A stretch of 64,000 nucleotides of DNA, from positions 168,063 through 232,062 of the forward strand of contig NKYR01000054.1 of NCBI GenBank assembly GCA_003184365.1. The letters run 5' to 3'. Source of the DNA: Evernia prunastri (lineage: Eukaryota; Ascomycota; Lecanoromycetes; Lecanorales; Parmeliaceae). A model generated the notes under the pieces. It worked only from the letters and a program-made list of their open reading frames with translations, did no database searches and was not told the DNA's origin. Each line of letters starts with the position of its first letter. The first letter of the stretch is position 1. A program made the position numbers and the translations under genes. Positions 12,030 to 22,493 of the stretch are shown here, piece after piece.

Positions 12030-12837
12030 ATGGATAACCGTTCCCTACAAAATCGCCTCTCAAAGGCTCTGATACCCTCGCTTCCAGCCTCGGGCTACTA
12101 TGTTCCCAACTTCATCACCGAGACTGAAGAGGCATATCTCCTACAGAAGGTATACTTTCCAGGCTTTGACCCTTCATTTCTACTTCATTGGCAGTCGCTG
12201 ATCTACCTAGATTAATAACGCTCCTCTGCCTAGCTGGAAGAACCTCTCCCGTCGCCGTCTTCAAGCCCACCCCTCGCCTCTGTCGCCCACGAACACACTC
12301 CTAGCAGCTCCCCTTCCTACATGGCTCTCAGAACCTATCATACCGCGCCTACTGTCTATGCCTGTCAATTCGAAAGATAACATCTTCGATGCTTCTCCGC
12401 ATGGAACACCAAATCATTGCCTGATCAATGAGTATCTACCCGGTCAAGGCATCCACGCACACGAGGATGGTGACGCCTACTACCCCGTTGTAGCGACTGT
12501 CAGCCTGAGCTCGCATATTGTTCTAGATATCAAGCCGAAGAAAAATGATATGACGGGCGAAAAGCCGGGAGACGGACAGAGCTGGAGGGTATTACAAGAG
12601 CCAAGAAGTCTACTCATCACGACTGGGCAGCTTTACACCGAGTGTTTGCACGGGATCAGCGAGGTAGAGATTGACGATAATTTGGATGGAAAGAGCATTG
12701 CCAACTGGGATTTGTTGGGTGACAAGGCGCCTTTCGTAGGAGGCCAGGCGGCTAGAGAGCCGAGGCTCAGTCTGACTTTCAGGGATGTGATCCGGGTCAA
12801 GAAGCTTGGGAAGGCTTTTGGAGGGCTGAAAAGATGA
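12030..12837 (+). CDS. ALKBH6-like 2-oxoglutarate/Fe(II) dioxygenase, 248 aa
   Basis: Member of the AlkB family, predicted oxidative demethylase of nucleic acid; ALKBH6 activity is still poorly defined. Exons 12030-12149 and 12211-12837 with a 61-base phase-0 intron, 249 codons including stop. Exon 2 opens INNAPLPSWKNLSRRRLQ, matching the ALKBH6 signature of Trp plus RRLQ. The double-stranded beta-helix follows: NEYLPGQGIHAHEDGDAYYP carries the HxD iron pair (H-E-D), a distal His lies in ECLHGISE, and the 2OG-binding Arg in RLSLTFRDV. The protein is basic at its C-terminus. It ends about 100 bases from the stop of the convergent polyprenal reductase gene, so their 3' regions nearly touch. Confidence 0.9.
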
Positions 12838-12931
12838 CAACACGAGGGCGTCAAGCCGCTGGAATGTCAGGTTCCTGCTCATGATTACGTGAGCCCTGGC
12901 GCATTATTGGCCTAAGTTGAGTGGCTACATT

Positions 12932-14021
12932 TCAGTACAGGCCAGGTATCATAATCCACCTGTGAGCCACCGCTTCTTTCCCAAATTTACCCTCATACCA
13001 CTCTTTACTCGTCGCCGCAGTCACCGTCAGGTTGGCTGACACAAAGACAAAAGCAGTAAAAATTGTCCTGTTGATCAAAGCACCCTTAGGTGCAGCTATG
13101 AAAGCCAAAGACAGATAGATCAGACACTCCATAGTGTAATGAGGGCAGATGAAGCTCTGGAATATGGGGTGTATCGGGAGCGTGTACTTTGGTAACGACG
13201 CGAGATAAGCATGGCAGTCATGCTGGACCCCGGACGCCAGGATAAAGAACGGAATACCGATGATTGCTTTTAGAGATAGTGCGGAGAGAGTGATGCTGGA
13301 AGTGACCGATTCTGCGGAAAGCAAGGCACCTGTAGACGTTTGCATGGTCAGGACATTCAAGATCGCCTCAGGGTTTGGCGAATTCCAAAAAGGGTGATTG
13401 TGACATACCCGCTCCTTCGATCCAACATGCGACGCCCAGAGCCAGATAGAAAGCTATGCCAAGCAGCCAATGGACGAACCACATCTTCGACGCGGACGAC
13501 CTGCCGAGAAAGCTAGTCTCAAGAAGCCTTCGCACTCCTTGAGCGGTCACGAGGAGCCAAGTCAGGACGACCTGATCGACTGTCATGCCTTGGACTTGAG
13601 CACCGGGCCTATAATCCCGACATATCGTCTGCAGCACAGATCCTCTCGCGAGAACCTGCACACCCCAGAACAGGGAAGAGAGTGCGGAGACAATATAGAA
13701 ATGCCGGAACCATTCATGAGGCACCTGGATAGCATCTAAATACCCGAGAACCTTGTCCAGAGTCTTAGTCGTGTTTACAGCACGCTTTTCGGCTGAGCCG
13801 TTGGTTTTATGTCGAGACGCCGCTAGGTCGCTATTCTCGAATGGTATTGCTCGTGAGCCGTAGGCAACGCAGCGTGACCTGACGGCTGGAATGCTGTTCA
13901 GCAGTATTATCTAGACGTTTAAGAAATTAGAGATGAAGTGCTTTTGTCTAAACATCAATCTGTTTACCGTAGAAGCAGACAGAATGAAGAACACCTGCAA
14001 GACCAAAGAAGGGTCAGGCAT
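12932..14021 (-). CDS. Polyprenal reductase, DFG10/SRD5A3 family, 317 aa
   Basis: Steroid 5-alpha-reductase-like membrane enzyme of the ER that acts in making dolichol, the lipid carrier for N-glycosylation. Exons 13968-14021, 13409-13910 and 12932-13329; the lengths sum to exactly 318 codons. Exon 1 plus the start of exon 2 make the first membrane helix (LVLQVFFILSAST then IILLNSIPAV). Further hydrophobic spans lie at HFYIVSALSSLFWGVQVL, VVLTWLLVTAQGVRRLLE, WFVHWLLGIAFYLALGVACW, LSLKAIIGIPFFILASG and CLIYLSLAFIAA. The conserved C-terminal region is present: HDCHAYLASLPKYTLP, CPHYTMECLIY and KEWYEGKFG. N-glycan defects would be expected on loss, from the known role of the family. Neighbouring genes show no pathway link. 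Confidence 0.9.
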
Positions 14022-15010
14022 GTTGAAAGTACCTTGGGCGATCGAAGAATCTTGGGAGGATGATTTATGTGATGTCGGCATAAAGCTCCCTTTGGTCTGG
14101 GATACTTCTTCCGAGCACCTCAAGCAAAGCTTACATTTGGCAAAGAATCCATGCAAGGAGACGACTCAGGATTGATGGGATCTTGGCGACAGAGAAGTGC
14201 CCCCCAGACTGTGGCCGCTTTAGCGACCCACCTAGCAATTAGACACGTGACTATGGGCGCGCGAATCAAGCTGAGAGCCAATTATATTCGATCGCACCGA
14301 CCGGCATCAACATAGTACTGACAGCCAATACTGAACGTGTGGTTACTGTGTTGGACTCTTCCTAAGACAATCGAGACGGTCACCGTCTACTGCAAATGGT
14401 CGATGCCCTGACTACATTTTCGTGCCCCTCAACACCAAGGCAAAGGGTATGAATGGGTAATTTGCCCTGCCGGGCTATGATTTTGTAACCCAATTTTCAA
14501 TCTTTTTTTTCCTTTTTTTTCTTTCGTACCCCAAAAACCCTCAAAGAACTCCCCCCCAAGAGTATCCCCTGAAGGCGGCAGCTGATTGGATGGCAGGATT
14601 CAAGCAGCGGCAAGGTAAGCCACAACCGACAAGCTACCTTCCATAAATCCTGACTGGTTACCGGGTCAGAGCGGCGCGAAAACAGTATGCCAAACAGCCG
14701 GAAAGCAGCTAGATGGAATATTTAGCAATTCCGCTTCTGTACATGTTCCACCACTTTATCTCCTTTCGTCAGCGTCGACTGTGAAAATTTTGAAAATCAA
14801 AAGCTGCCAATGCCAATACGAAGAAGAAAGAGAGGAAAAAGGAGCGGCATGGTACAAGTAGCGCTATGAAAATTGGCTTTCTCAGCGCCCTTCACAGTCT
14901 TTCTTCTTCTCGTGGGGAAAATATCTAGGCTTTCCTCTCGCAGCAAGAGTATTATATGACCGTGGAAAGGGCAACAGACCTAAGTGTCCGAAGCCTGAGA
15001 GTCCTAAAGA
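14022..15010. other. Intergenic, promoter side of the acyltransferase
   Basis: Nearly 1 kb. Contains a long pyrimidine tract (two T8-T9 runs at 14501-14521, ending TTTCG), common in fungal promoters, and CT-rich sequence at 14890-14930 just upstream of the acyltransferase start. No coding exon seen. Confidence 0.5.
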
Positions 15011-16399
15011 ATGCCCGCAGCCGTCGATGAGCCATTCATCCTGACACCGATCGACAATATTCTGCCACGCTACCAGGTGTCCAAGCTGCTCTTTTTCCCA
15101 TCTTCTGACTCAGTGACGACGACCGAGACTATTGAAGCTCTCCGAAAAGGCCTCGAAAAGACTGTTGAATCCTATACATTACTCACCGGCACGGTGCAAG
15201 AGATCCAGTCAGCCTCAGATCATGAGCAAAACGGTAGACTCTGCGTTTCCGCACCATGGCATACAATGAGCGACATATTCAGTGTTCAAGATCTGACTGA
15301 CAATGAGGCATTGGATTACTCAAGTCTTCGAGCGGAAAGATTTCCAGGCCACAAGCTAGATGCGGCGACTTTACTGCCCCAAGACAAAGAATCGAAGCCA
15401 AATGCACAATCTGTGATGCTCGTAAAAGTAAACAAGATAAGAGGTGGTTTGATCGTGGTCCATACCCTGAGCCATGCTTTCATGGACGGTGGTGGCATGG
15501 CTGTGATAGCCAAAATATGGGCGGCGTTCTGTAGAGGCGAAGACGGCACCAAATACTTGACCCAAAAAGTGTTGGACCGGAGCCGCTTGATGCGTGGTAC
15601 TGGTAGCTCGCATGTTGCAGACTTCTCGGAATTGACCCATAGATCTCGAACTGACGGCGGCGCGCCCGCATTTGTGGTCCCATCACCACAAGATATACAG
15701 TACGAGATCTTCTTCTTCTCGCGTGAGAAGCTTGATGAGCTTAAGAAGATGGCCTCGACCACAAGGAGTCAGGGCGAAAAGACGGGTTGGATCAGCACAA
15801 GCGATGGCCTATGTGCATTACTCACACACAGCATAAAGAACACTCGGGACAAGCAAATACCGCTCACGCTTGGACTAGCCATGGACTTTCGGGCCTGTCT
15901 TGACCCGCCTCTACCACCAGATTACATCGGCAATGCAGTGCATATGCTGAACATTTCTATCACTCAAGCGAGTCGAGAAGATGATCCAACAGCCACAATA
16001 GCTGCAACAGCACACCAGATTCGCCGGAGCATTCAGGCAATAAACGACAATTACATCCACCGCTTGATCGGTGCCTTGAACTCTGACGACGTCCCCGACA
16101 TCAGCAACGTCTTTCATACCCGTGTCTGCCCCATCGGAGACCAATTTCTTACAATCACATCTTGGGCCAGACAAGCGTTGTATGAGCTAGATTGGGGGGA
16201 GAGGGTTGGAACAAGGATCGAGCGCGTAAGGGTACCGAGGTTTCAGTATCCAAATTTGGTTCTCATTGCGCCGATGCTGAGGGGGCCGGGATTCACGGAG
16301 GAGGAAGAGGGGGGCATTGAAGTGATTTTCGGACTTGAGGCTGGAGAGATGGGGAGGCTGAAGAATGATGGATTATTCAGGCGATTTGCAAGTTGGTAG
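15011..16399 (+). CDS. BAHD-type acyltransferase, 462 aa
   Basis: Acyl-CoA-dependent O- or N-acyltransferase of the fungal transferase family that includes trichothecene 3-O-acetyltransferase-like enzymes. One uninterrupted frame, start ATG 15011. The catalytic HxxxDG motif is at H155-D159-G160 (HTLSHAFMDGGG). A second core region is DFRACLDPPLPPDYIGNAV at about residue 295-315, and the structural DFGWG-like motif appears as LDWGERVG near residue 395. Length is normal for the family. The substrate cannot be told from sequence, and no polyketide or terpene synthase is adjacent, so toxin biosynthesis should not be inferred. An intact HxxxDG suggests an active enzyme. Confidence 0.88.
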   Translation: MPAAVDEPFILTPIDNILPRYQVSKLLFFPSSDSVTTTETIEALRKGLEKTVESYTLLTGTVQEIQSASDHEQNGRLCVSAPWHTMSDIFSVQDLTDNEALDYSSLRAERFPGHKLDAATLLPQDKESKPNAQSVMLVKVNKIRGGLIVVHTLSHAFMDGGGMAVIAKIWAAFCRGEDGTKYLTQKVLDRSRLMRGTGSSHVADFSELTHRSRTDGGAPAFVVPSPQDIQYEIFFFSREKLDELKKMASTTRSQGEKTGWISTSDGLCALLTHSIKNTRDKQIPLTLGLAMDFRACLDPPLPPDYIGNAVHMLNISITQASREDDPTATIAATAHQIRRSIQAINDNYIHRLIGALNSDDVPDISNVFHTRVCPIGDQFLTITSWARQALYELDWGERVGTRIERVRVPRFQYPNLVLIAPMLRGPGFTEEEEGGIEVIFGLEAGEMGRLKNDGLFRRFASW

Positions 16400-17975
16400 T
16401 GGCTGTGAGTTGAAGTATATATATATCTATGCTGCATCAAGCTGAAGAAGTAAAGCAAGCTCTTGGTCTAGCCTCGTACAACATGCTGCAACCAAGTATA
16501 TCTGACAGCTTCGTATGTTATCATCGATTACTGGGCACCTCGTGGCTCACTATGTGCATGTTTTCGATATTTTCCTGTGCGTTTGCATCCTCGACATCTA
16601 GCAATCGGACATGAACCAGGTGGCTGTGTCCGGAGACTTCCTCTCTTGAAATCATATGAGAAAACATGCAGGGCAGCCGCGAATGGTATAATGCCCTCCA
16701 TCTCGATATCGCGGAGCCGTCTCTTGATAACGCGTCCTACCCAGAAATCCCTAGGATTTTGAAGATGGTCCCCCTCGTGCTTTGCTATTGATCTTGCAAG
16801 CAAAAAAAGTACGACAATGTGCCCTCTTGCAGATGCGGATACTCTTCATCCCTGCTGATTGAATATGCATCCTCCGCCGAGGCTGTGTGACTGCTCTTGG
16901 CTACGTGGCCGGATGGGAAGATAACGCTTAAGTCAAATAAATTGATGCACTTGAGGGAGTAATGTCGCGGAGGCCTCATGGAGTTTTATTAAGAGGGACT
17001 GAATATCGGTCCAATTGTTGAATACTGAAGTTTCAAGCATGGCCGATTTGCAAGAAGACGGTGGTAATACCCAATATCTAAGCGTTGACCAAGGATTTGA
17101 TCTGAGAATACCAGTATGATCAGGATTTCTCGGAGCCAGAAAGCGCGCCCGATGCCGGAACTCGGAGATGCGATAGCTCTGCCTCTCCTGATCGAACGTC
17201 AAGACTCGAGCTTTGTCAAGAACAAATCATGTCTTCAGAGGCAGCAACTGTACCTCCCAATGCTAAGACAGCCTTGATGGACGCTTGGTATGATTCGCTT
17301 GGAAGACCAGCAAAGCTTGCTCTCGAAATAGAGAATGGAACCCTCCTCCATTCTGGGCAACCGTCGAATACAGGAAATGCGAATGCCGAGATCTATCAGA
17401 TTGATGATGAAATTCAAAAGAATTCGAACTCAAGATGGAGCACCGTGAGCTTCCGAAAAGATGCCAGAAATTGCTCCGAAACCTGCCAACAGGGCAACAA
17501 ACACAGGCATCCAAGCGTCTTCAATTCTATAAGACTGGTTCAGCGTTTTTCTCATTTGTTGAAGACAAGAAAATGAACCTATTCGAAATAAATTTTTTTC
17601 TTGGCGTCGACCTTTGCTACGCCTTGGTTTTGACCCATACTTTGGATTCGCCCACCTCTCAAGCAACCTGCATGAGGGATGGTTTAATTTGGGCGCTCCG
17701 GAGGAGTCTACCACCACTGATGCAGGGATCTTGGTCGTTTGATCTTGCGGAACCACCAAGGGTTCGGCCGTAGTACGAAGCGTAAGAACATATCTACTTA
17801 GGACACAGACACTGTTTTGAAGATGCTTAGAGTAAGCAAAGCAAAGCTTTGAGGGAAGGTACAGAACTATGTTCTAGGCTAGACTTAGGATCGTGCAAGG
17901 CGACGCCGTTGCCTTGCCCTCAATTGATCATGCACGCATCCCGTGAAACAATGTCCAGCTTAGCTGTGTCAACCT
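16400..17975. other. Gene-poor intergenic region
   Basis: About 1.6 kb without a convincing gene. Frames on both strands near 17229-17773 overlap each other and lack motifs; none is favoured. Base composition near 16400-16430 is AT-rich (ATATATAT), probably 3' of the acyltransferase. Confidence 0.4.
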
Positions 17976-18726
17976 CTAATGCTTCGGCGTTGCATCCCTG
18001 TGCGCCCTCAAGAGCGTGTCCATAATCTCCTTCTGCTTCTCTACCGGGAACTGGTTTTGCACAAGAACACGAATCGACCGCTCTGTGACCTTGTCCGGGC
18101 CCACCGAAGAAATTATCACAATGGTAGAGACGACGTTTTTCGTAATTTCCGTCAATCGTTTGGACGGAAACCGGTACGCGTACAGACTGATGTGCACCCG
18201 TTGGATTCCTATTAAACCACCACAGGTGATGGTACCATACGGTTGTCAGCGGACTCTTCATTTTGTTGCAGCTGCTTGGACTGACTGGATCTCCCGCTTT
18301 GAAGTGTTGCCATTGAAGTTACCTAGGAGGAGTTCAAATTCGCCTTCGAGCACTTCTGCAATATCGTCTGATAGCTCCCGACGCAAATTGCTTGTAGCTT
18401 TTTTTTGATGGTATTGCCAACGTTGCCTGTTCCAGACGAGACATCATCACAACGAACAAGATGGTCGCGAAATAAGATCTGCCCGACGGGAACTATCTTG
18501 GTGTCGACATTAGAACTACTTATCGACTGTCAAAATCTGCATGGGCTTCAAATCGAGCAAGAAGCTGTGCGTACGTGACTTTTAGATAGAAGACTTCTTT
18601 TTGGTGTTCAGCGAGCTCCATCATTGCATCGAGCGAATCGCTGGCTAGTTTTCCTTTTTCATCTTGAGTTTCGAAGTTCTTGATCGCGTCGTGGACCTCA
18701 GAGCCCATACTTTCGGCTCGTTTCAC
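17976..18726 (-). pseudogene. Broken conserved fungal gene of unknown function (two frameshifts)
   Basis: Three minus-strand pieces read in order like one protein. The first (18520-18726) is helical, rich in Glu/Lys (from MGSEVHDAIKNFETQDE). The second, about 18250-18400, reads LRRELSDDIAEVLEGEFELL then GNFNGNTSKREIQSVQAA. It shifts frame at AAATGA to give VWYYHLWW-like sequence (VWYHHLWWFNRNPTG). It then shifts again to VHISLYAYRFPSKRLTEI and ends IMDTLLRAHRDATPKH. The continuity of coding character across frames, with no GT..AG intron able to join them, points to indels rather than splicing. The region between the first two pieces could hold a real intron. Family not named with confidence; sequence errors in a draft assembly are the main alternative. 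Confidence 0.6.
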
Positions 18727-19599
18727 GCGTTTCAGAGATTTTCAGAAGGTGATATAGCAATTTCAAGTCAAAGCAGAAAGTTCTCTTTACAGGAACCCAG
18801 AAGATGTAAGTCCCCGAATTTGCATGTCGAGCCAGCGGGACTTGAAGGGGGTATTTATGTGTTCAACAGCCACGTTACGCATGAAGACGGGCGCAGTCAT
18901 AACGGTCTATATCTGATTTCAGACTTGGCAGATGCTTTAAAATCTGGCTAGTCGAATTCCCTTGATGCGGACATTGGTATGGATCCCATCAAGTCTAGAA
19001 CGCTGGCTTATCAAAGACCATCGTTACGGAGCCAAGCGTGACGAATTCAATCAGTCCTCGGCTTCAAGTACTTAGCTCGTTTACTAGGATCTTGATATAG
19101 AACCTGTAGTGGGCTTGCCATGATGCGCAGACCTTCGTACAACAAGCCCACTTAGACCGCTCAATGTAACGACATGGATTTGGTACTAATGCCAAGCGCC
19201 CGATGTGTAAAGTGGCTGCTGACCATAACCATTGGAGCTTATCTTCTCGCCTCATAACAGCCTGAGCAATGGTCCTGGGTGTCGCCACCGGCCGGAGACT
19301 TGCAGACCCACAGATCGAGTACAAGACTAAGTTGAGTCTAGATCCTAAAGCGATTGCACACAGGTATGTTACTCTATTCTGGTTCGTGGCCAGCTGAATA
19401 GGAGGTTTGTCCCGTGGCCGGCGGACATGGCTGGCCGAGGAAATTGGGAGCCGAAAACGGAAGCCAGGACTAGCTACTCCTAGCTGCAAGCAAAACCGCT
19501 TTTGGAGGCCGTTCAAAAATCTCACACATCAAGGTAGCGAGGAATCTCGCCGGCAGGTGCCTCAGATAAACATTCACACTAGAAGAAACGGTGAGGTGA
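18727..19599. other. Intergenic between two pseudogenes
   Basis: No supported gene. Part may be diverged 5' or 3' sequence of the neighbouring broken genes; a 153-codon minus frame at 19064-19525 has no recognisable motif. Confidence 0.4.
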
Positions 19600-20266
19600 T
19601 TGGTCGGTGGGGACCTGAGCTCACGTAGAGGACCAAACTGACGCCATTTCCAAAGACCTTGCACAACGACGTTACCTTGGATAGCATGGACACTTTTCGG
19701 AATATCTGAAAGGATGTTGGATGGAAGGGGAGACCGTAACTGTATCCCAAGTCGCTCTTCGGTTGCACGTCACGCTAGCACTTGATTCGAAATGGCCTCA
19801 GGGAAGGTTGCGACAACGAGCATTCGCAATATTCGCGCCTACCAATGCCATGCCTAGCTTTTATTATGTTTTCAAGCGGTAGACCATGTGGACTTCCGTC
19901 GCAATGCGAGTCAAAAAGTAGTCGTCGTCGATCTCAAAATCCTCATCACCATCCTTCGGCTTCCAACTTTCCCCAGTCTTCGCCAGCACCTGCACGGCTC
20001 TACACCCTTTCATCTCCCTCTCCTGGGATACGATACCTACTATACGCTAAGATGGGGATGCGCTCAGGTCCCGTGGTATGCTGCTGGTATACAGACGGTT
20101 CATCTTCAAGGAGCACACAGCTAGAACCTGCTTCATCTCTGGCGAAACATTCCTAATCGCTAGGGTTGGCGTGCCTCGCGGCTGAGCGAGGCTCGTCGGC
20201 GCGTCGGTAGCGCCCTATGGCGAAACTGACCCCGCAGATTTGGCAAATAATCTCGAAATGGCCCAT
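19600..20266 (-). pseudogene. F-box-family protein pseudogene (stop plus frameshifts)
   Basis: Starts at ATG 20266 with MGHFEIICQICGVSFAIGR, the N-terminus of a large Pezizomycotina family of F-box-containing proteins. After PSD an in-frame TAG interrupts the frame, then CFARDEAGSS, TTGPERIPILAYSRYRIPG continues. A one-base shift near 20015 leads to EMKGCRAVQVLAKTGESWKP and DEDFEIDDDYFLT. Another shift near 19905 gives CDGSPHGLPLENIIKARHG. Further down, YGLPFHPTSFQIFRKVS and LWKWRQFG, also family-like, lie in two more frames. With one stop and at least three shifts in about 670 bases this is a decayed gene rather than a spliced one. The F-box itself, normally downstream, was not found. Confidence 0.75.
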
Positions 20267-20591
20267 TCTGCGCTCGTTAGTGAATAAATATACGAGGACC
20301 TCTAGATAACAAGAAGTTGCAAAGTAGCAGTACTGTAAGGTTACTATATTAGCGTGGTAATTTACTCACAACGATTCCTTGGCATCTAAAAATGAAAAGC
20401 GCCAAGCGCGGATACGACGTCGACCTTCCCCCAAGGGTAAAGTATATTTGCAACTGGGCACTTGGACATAGCCAGTCAAGATTCTGAGCGGCAGTGAGCC
20501 GCAACTACACGGAGCTTCTGCAGCATGTGACGAGAATCGTGGTCAAGATAAAACGACAACACTCCTAAACATCAGAGCTCTCTCTGCTCTT
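20267..20591. other. Short intergenic, promoter side of GT90 gene
   Basis: About 325 bases between the F-box pseudogene start and the GT90 start. AT-rich at 20280-20370. No coding exon. Confidence 0.5.
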
Positions 20592-22493
20592 TTGACTCCG
20601 TCCAATGAATGCTCGATGAGACCTCGTTCGTCTTTCGCGATCCGCACCTATGGCAGATCAAACCTCAGGAGGACCATGAGAAGACCACAAGCGGTCACGA
20701 TTCTTGTTCTTTGCGTTTTCGTGGGGACGACGCTCTATCTACTAGGCACATCGAGACCTTCAGCCCCTATTGACATTACGCCCTCCGAGCTCACGACGAC
20801 GCTACCTCCTTCGACCGATGCCTCTCATCCCATACGGCAGCTCATAACAAGATCTGAGGACGAATTCAATGAGGTCATAAACAGGCAGTCGGATACCATA
20901 GAGAAGGCTGTCGCAGAGTATCGACGGAGATACAGAATACATCCGCCTCCGAACTTTGACAAGTGGTACGAATTCGCAAAAGCTAGGAATGTGGCATTGA
21001 TCGACGAATACGACACTATCTACAATGCTTTGTTGCCGTTCTGGGCTCTACAACCATCTATCATCCGGGGTAGGGCACGTGAGGCGCTCGGTTTTGACAA
21101 TGCGCTCCTGGGTGTAATTATACGGGATGGAAAAGTCATTAGTGCTGCAGGCGGGTCGGAATGGCAGCAAAAGTCAACGGTGGGGATGGTGAAGGATTTC
21201 GTCCAATATCTGCCGGACATGGATCTACCATTCAACGTCCACGATGAACCTCGAGTGGTTGTGCCGCATGACGATCTGAGCAGGCTAGTAGCTACGGCAA
21301 AAGACATCGCAATACCCGCTGCCTTTCAGAATACAGCGCCGAAGAACTCATGGTCGCCTCGAGCTGCCGATATGGATGATGGCACGAGGCCAAACGAGGT
21401 CAAGTTCACAAGATTCAATGTGTTTGCGCATCAACCCACCTGGACGAATTCTCGGATGTCATGCTCGCCTGAGAGCCCGGCTCGCGCTCTTGATGAGAGC
21501 ATTCAAGATGAGAGCAGTGCTTTCGCCTTTTCCCAACTCGGCTTCATCTTCAACAAGACTGCGTTCTCGGACATCTGCTTGTCACCTTCCCTAAAAGAGC
21601 GCCACGGTTTCTTCAACCGTCCGAACGCTTTCAACATTGTCCACGACCTGTTTCCAGTCTTTTCTCAAAGCAAAATCAGTAGCTTCCAGGATATCTTGTA
21701 TCCCTCACCCTGGTATTGGTCCAATAAAGTGGCCTACGACCAAAGCGACGATTATCCCTGGGATAACAAGAAAGACAAGCTTTACTGGCGTGGCTCTACA
21801 ACTGGTGGCTTTTCCAGGAATGGAGGTTGGAGACGTCAGCATCGGCAATTATTCGTCGAAAAGATCAACGCGTTAGATAATACCATGGTCCTGGAGAATC
21901 AGAGTCCCGAGCCCGGTTCGTTCGTCGAATGGAAACTCAAAGAGAGACCGAGAACGGATTTCAAAAACCTCATGGACGTCCATTTCGCCCACGTCGGCCA
22001 ATGCGATCCAGGAGATTGCGATGCACAGAAAGAGTTCTTCGACATTGCCAAGCCGGATAAGCAGCACGATGCCTGGCAATACAAATACCTCCTCGATATA
22101 GACGGCAATGCCTTCAGCGGGCGCTTCTATGCATTTTTGAAGAGCATGAGCCTAGTATATAAAATGGCGGTTTTCCGGGAATGGCATGAGGAATGGCTAC
22201 GGCCATGGGTTCATTACATACCGCTAGGCTTGAAGGGCGATGAGTATGTAGAGAGTGTGCGGTACTTTAATAGTGAGCCAGATGGGAAGATACAGGCGCC
22301 CAAGTTGGCCATCCAAGGGAGGGAATGGGCTGGGAAGGTATTGCGAAATGAGGATTTCGAGGTGTGGTTTTTCAGGCTGTTGATAGAGTGAGTCTCCTGA
22401 ATCTTCAATCTTCAGAACTCTGCTGACTCTAATTGCAGGTACGGCCGATTGGTGGATGATGACCGGCAGAACATAGGCTATGGCAATATCTAA
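20592..22493 (+). CDS. GT90 / CAP10-like glycosyltransferase, type II membrane protein, 616 aa
   Basis: Related to Cryptococcus CAP10 and plant/animal O-glucosyl/xylosyltransferases (GT90); probably Golgi-resident. Exons 20592-22387 and 22439-22493; the total is 617 codons and the short last exon supplies YGRLVDDDRQNIGYGNI. A basic cytosolic tail (FAIRTYGRSNLRRTMRRP) precedes one membrane anchor at about residues 34-52 (AVTILVLCVFVGTTLYLLG). The lumenal stem leads to the fungal CAP10 N-terminal region (DKWYEFAKARN, LLPFWALQPSIIRGRAREAL), then the catalytic region with LYWRGSTTGGFSRNGGWRRQ near residue 396, and DIDGNAFSGRFYAFLKSMSLV plus KMAVFREWHEEWLRPWVHYI. An earlier methionine cluster makes ATG 20592 or 20616 possible. 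Intact and the only healthy gene between pseudogenes. Acceptor substrate unknown. Confidence 0.92.

Noticed and set aside
14461..14540. T-rich tract as a terminator or origin
   Set aside because: Pyrimidine tracts are common in fungal promoters; nothing further supports a special role.
15011..16399. BAHD acyltransferase as evidence of a trichothecene cluster
   Set aside because: No terpene synthase or other cluster gene nearby; the family acts on many substrates.
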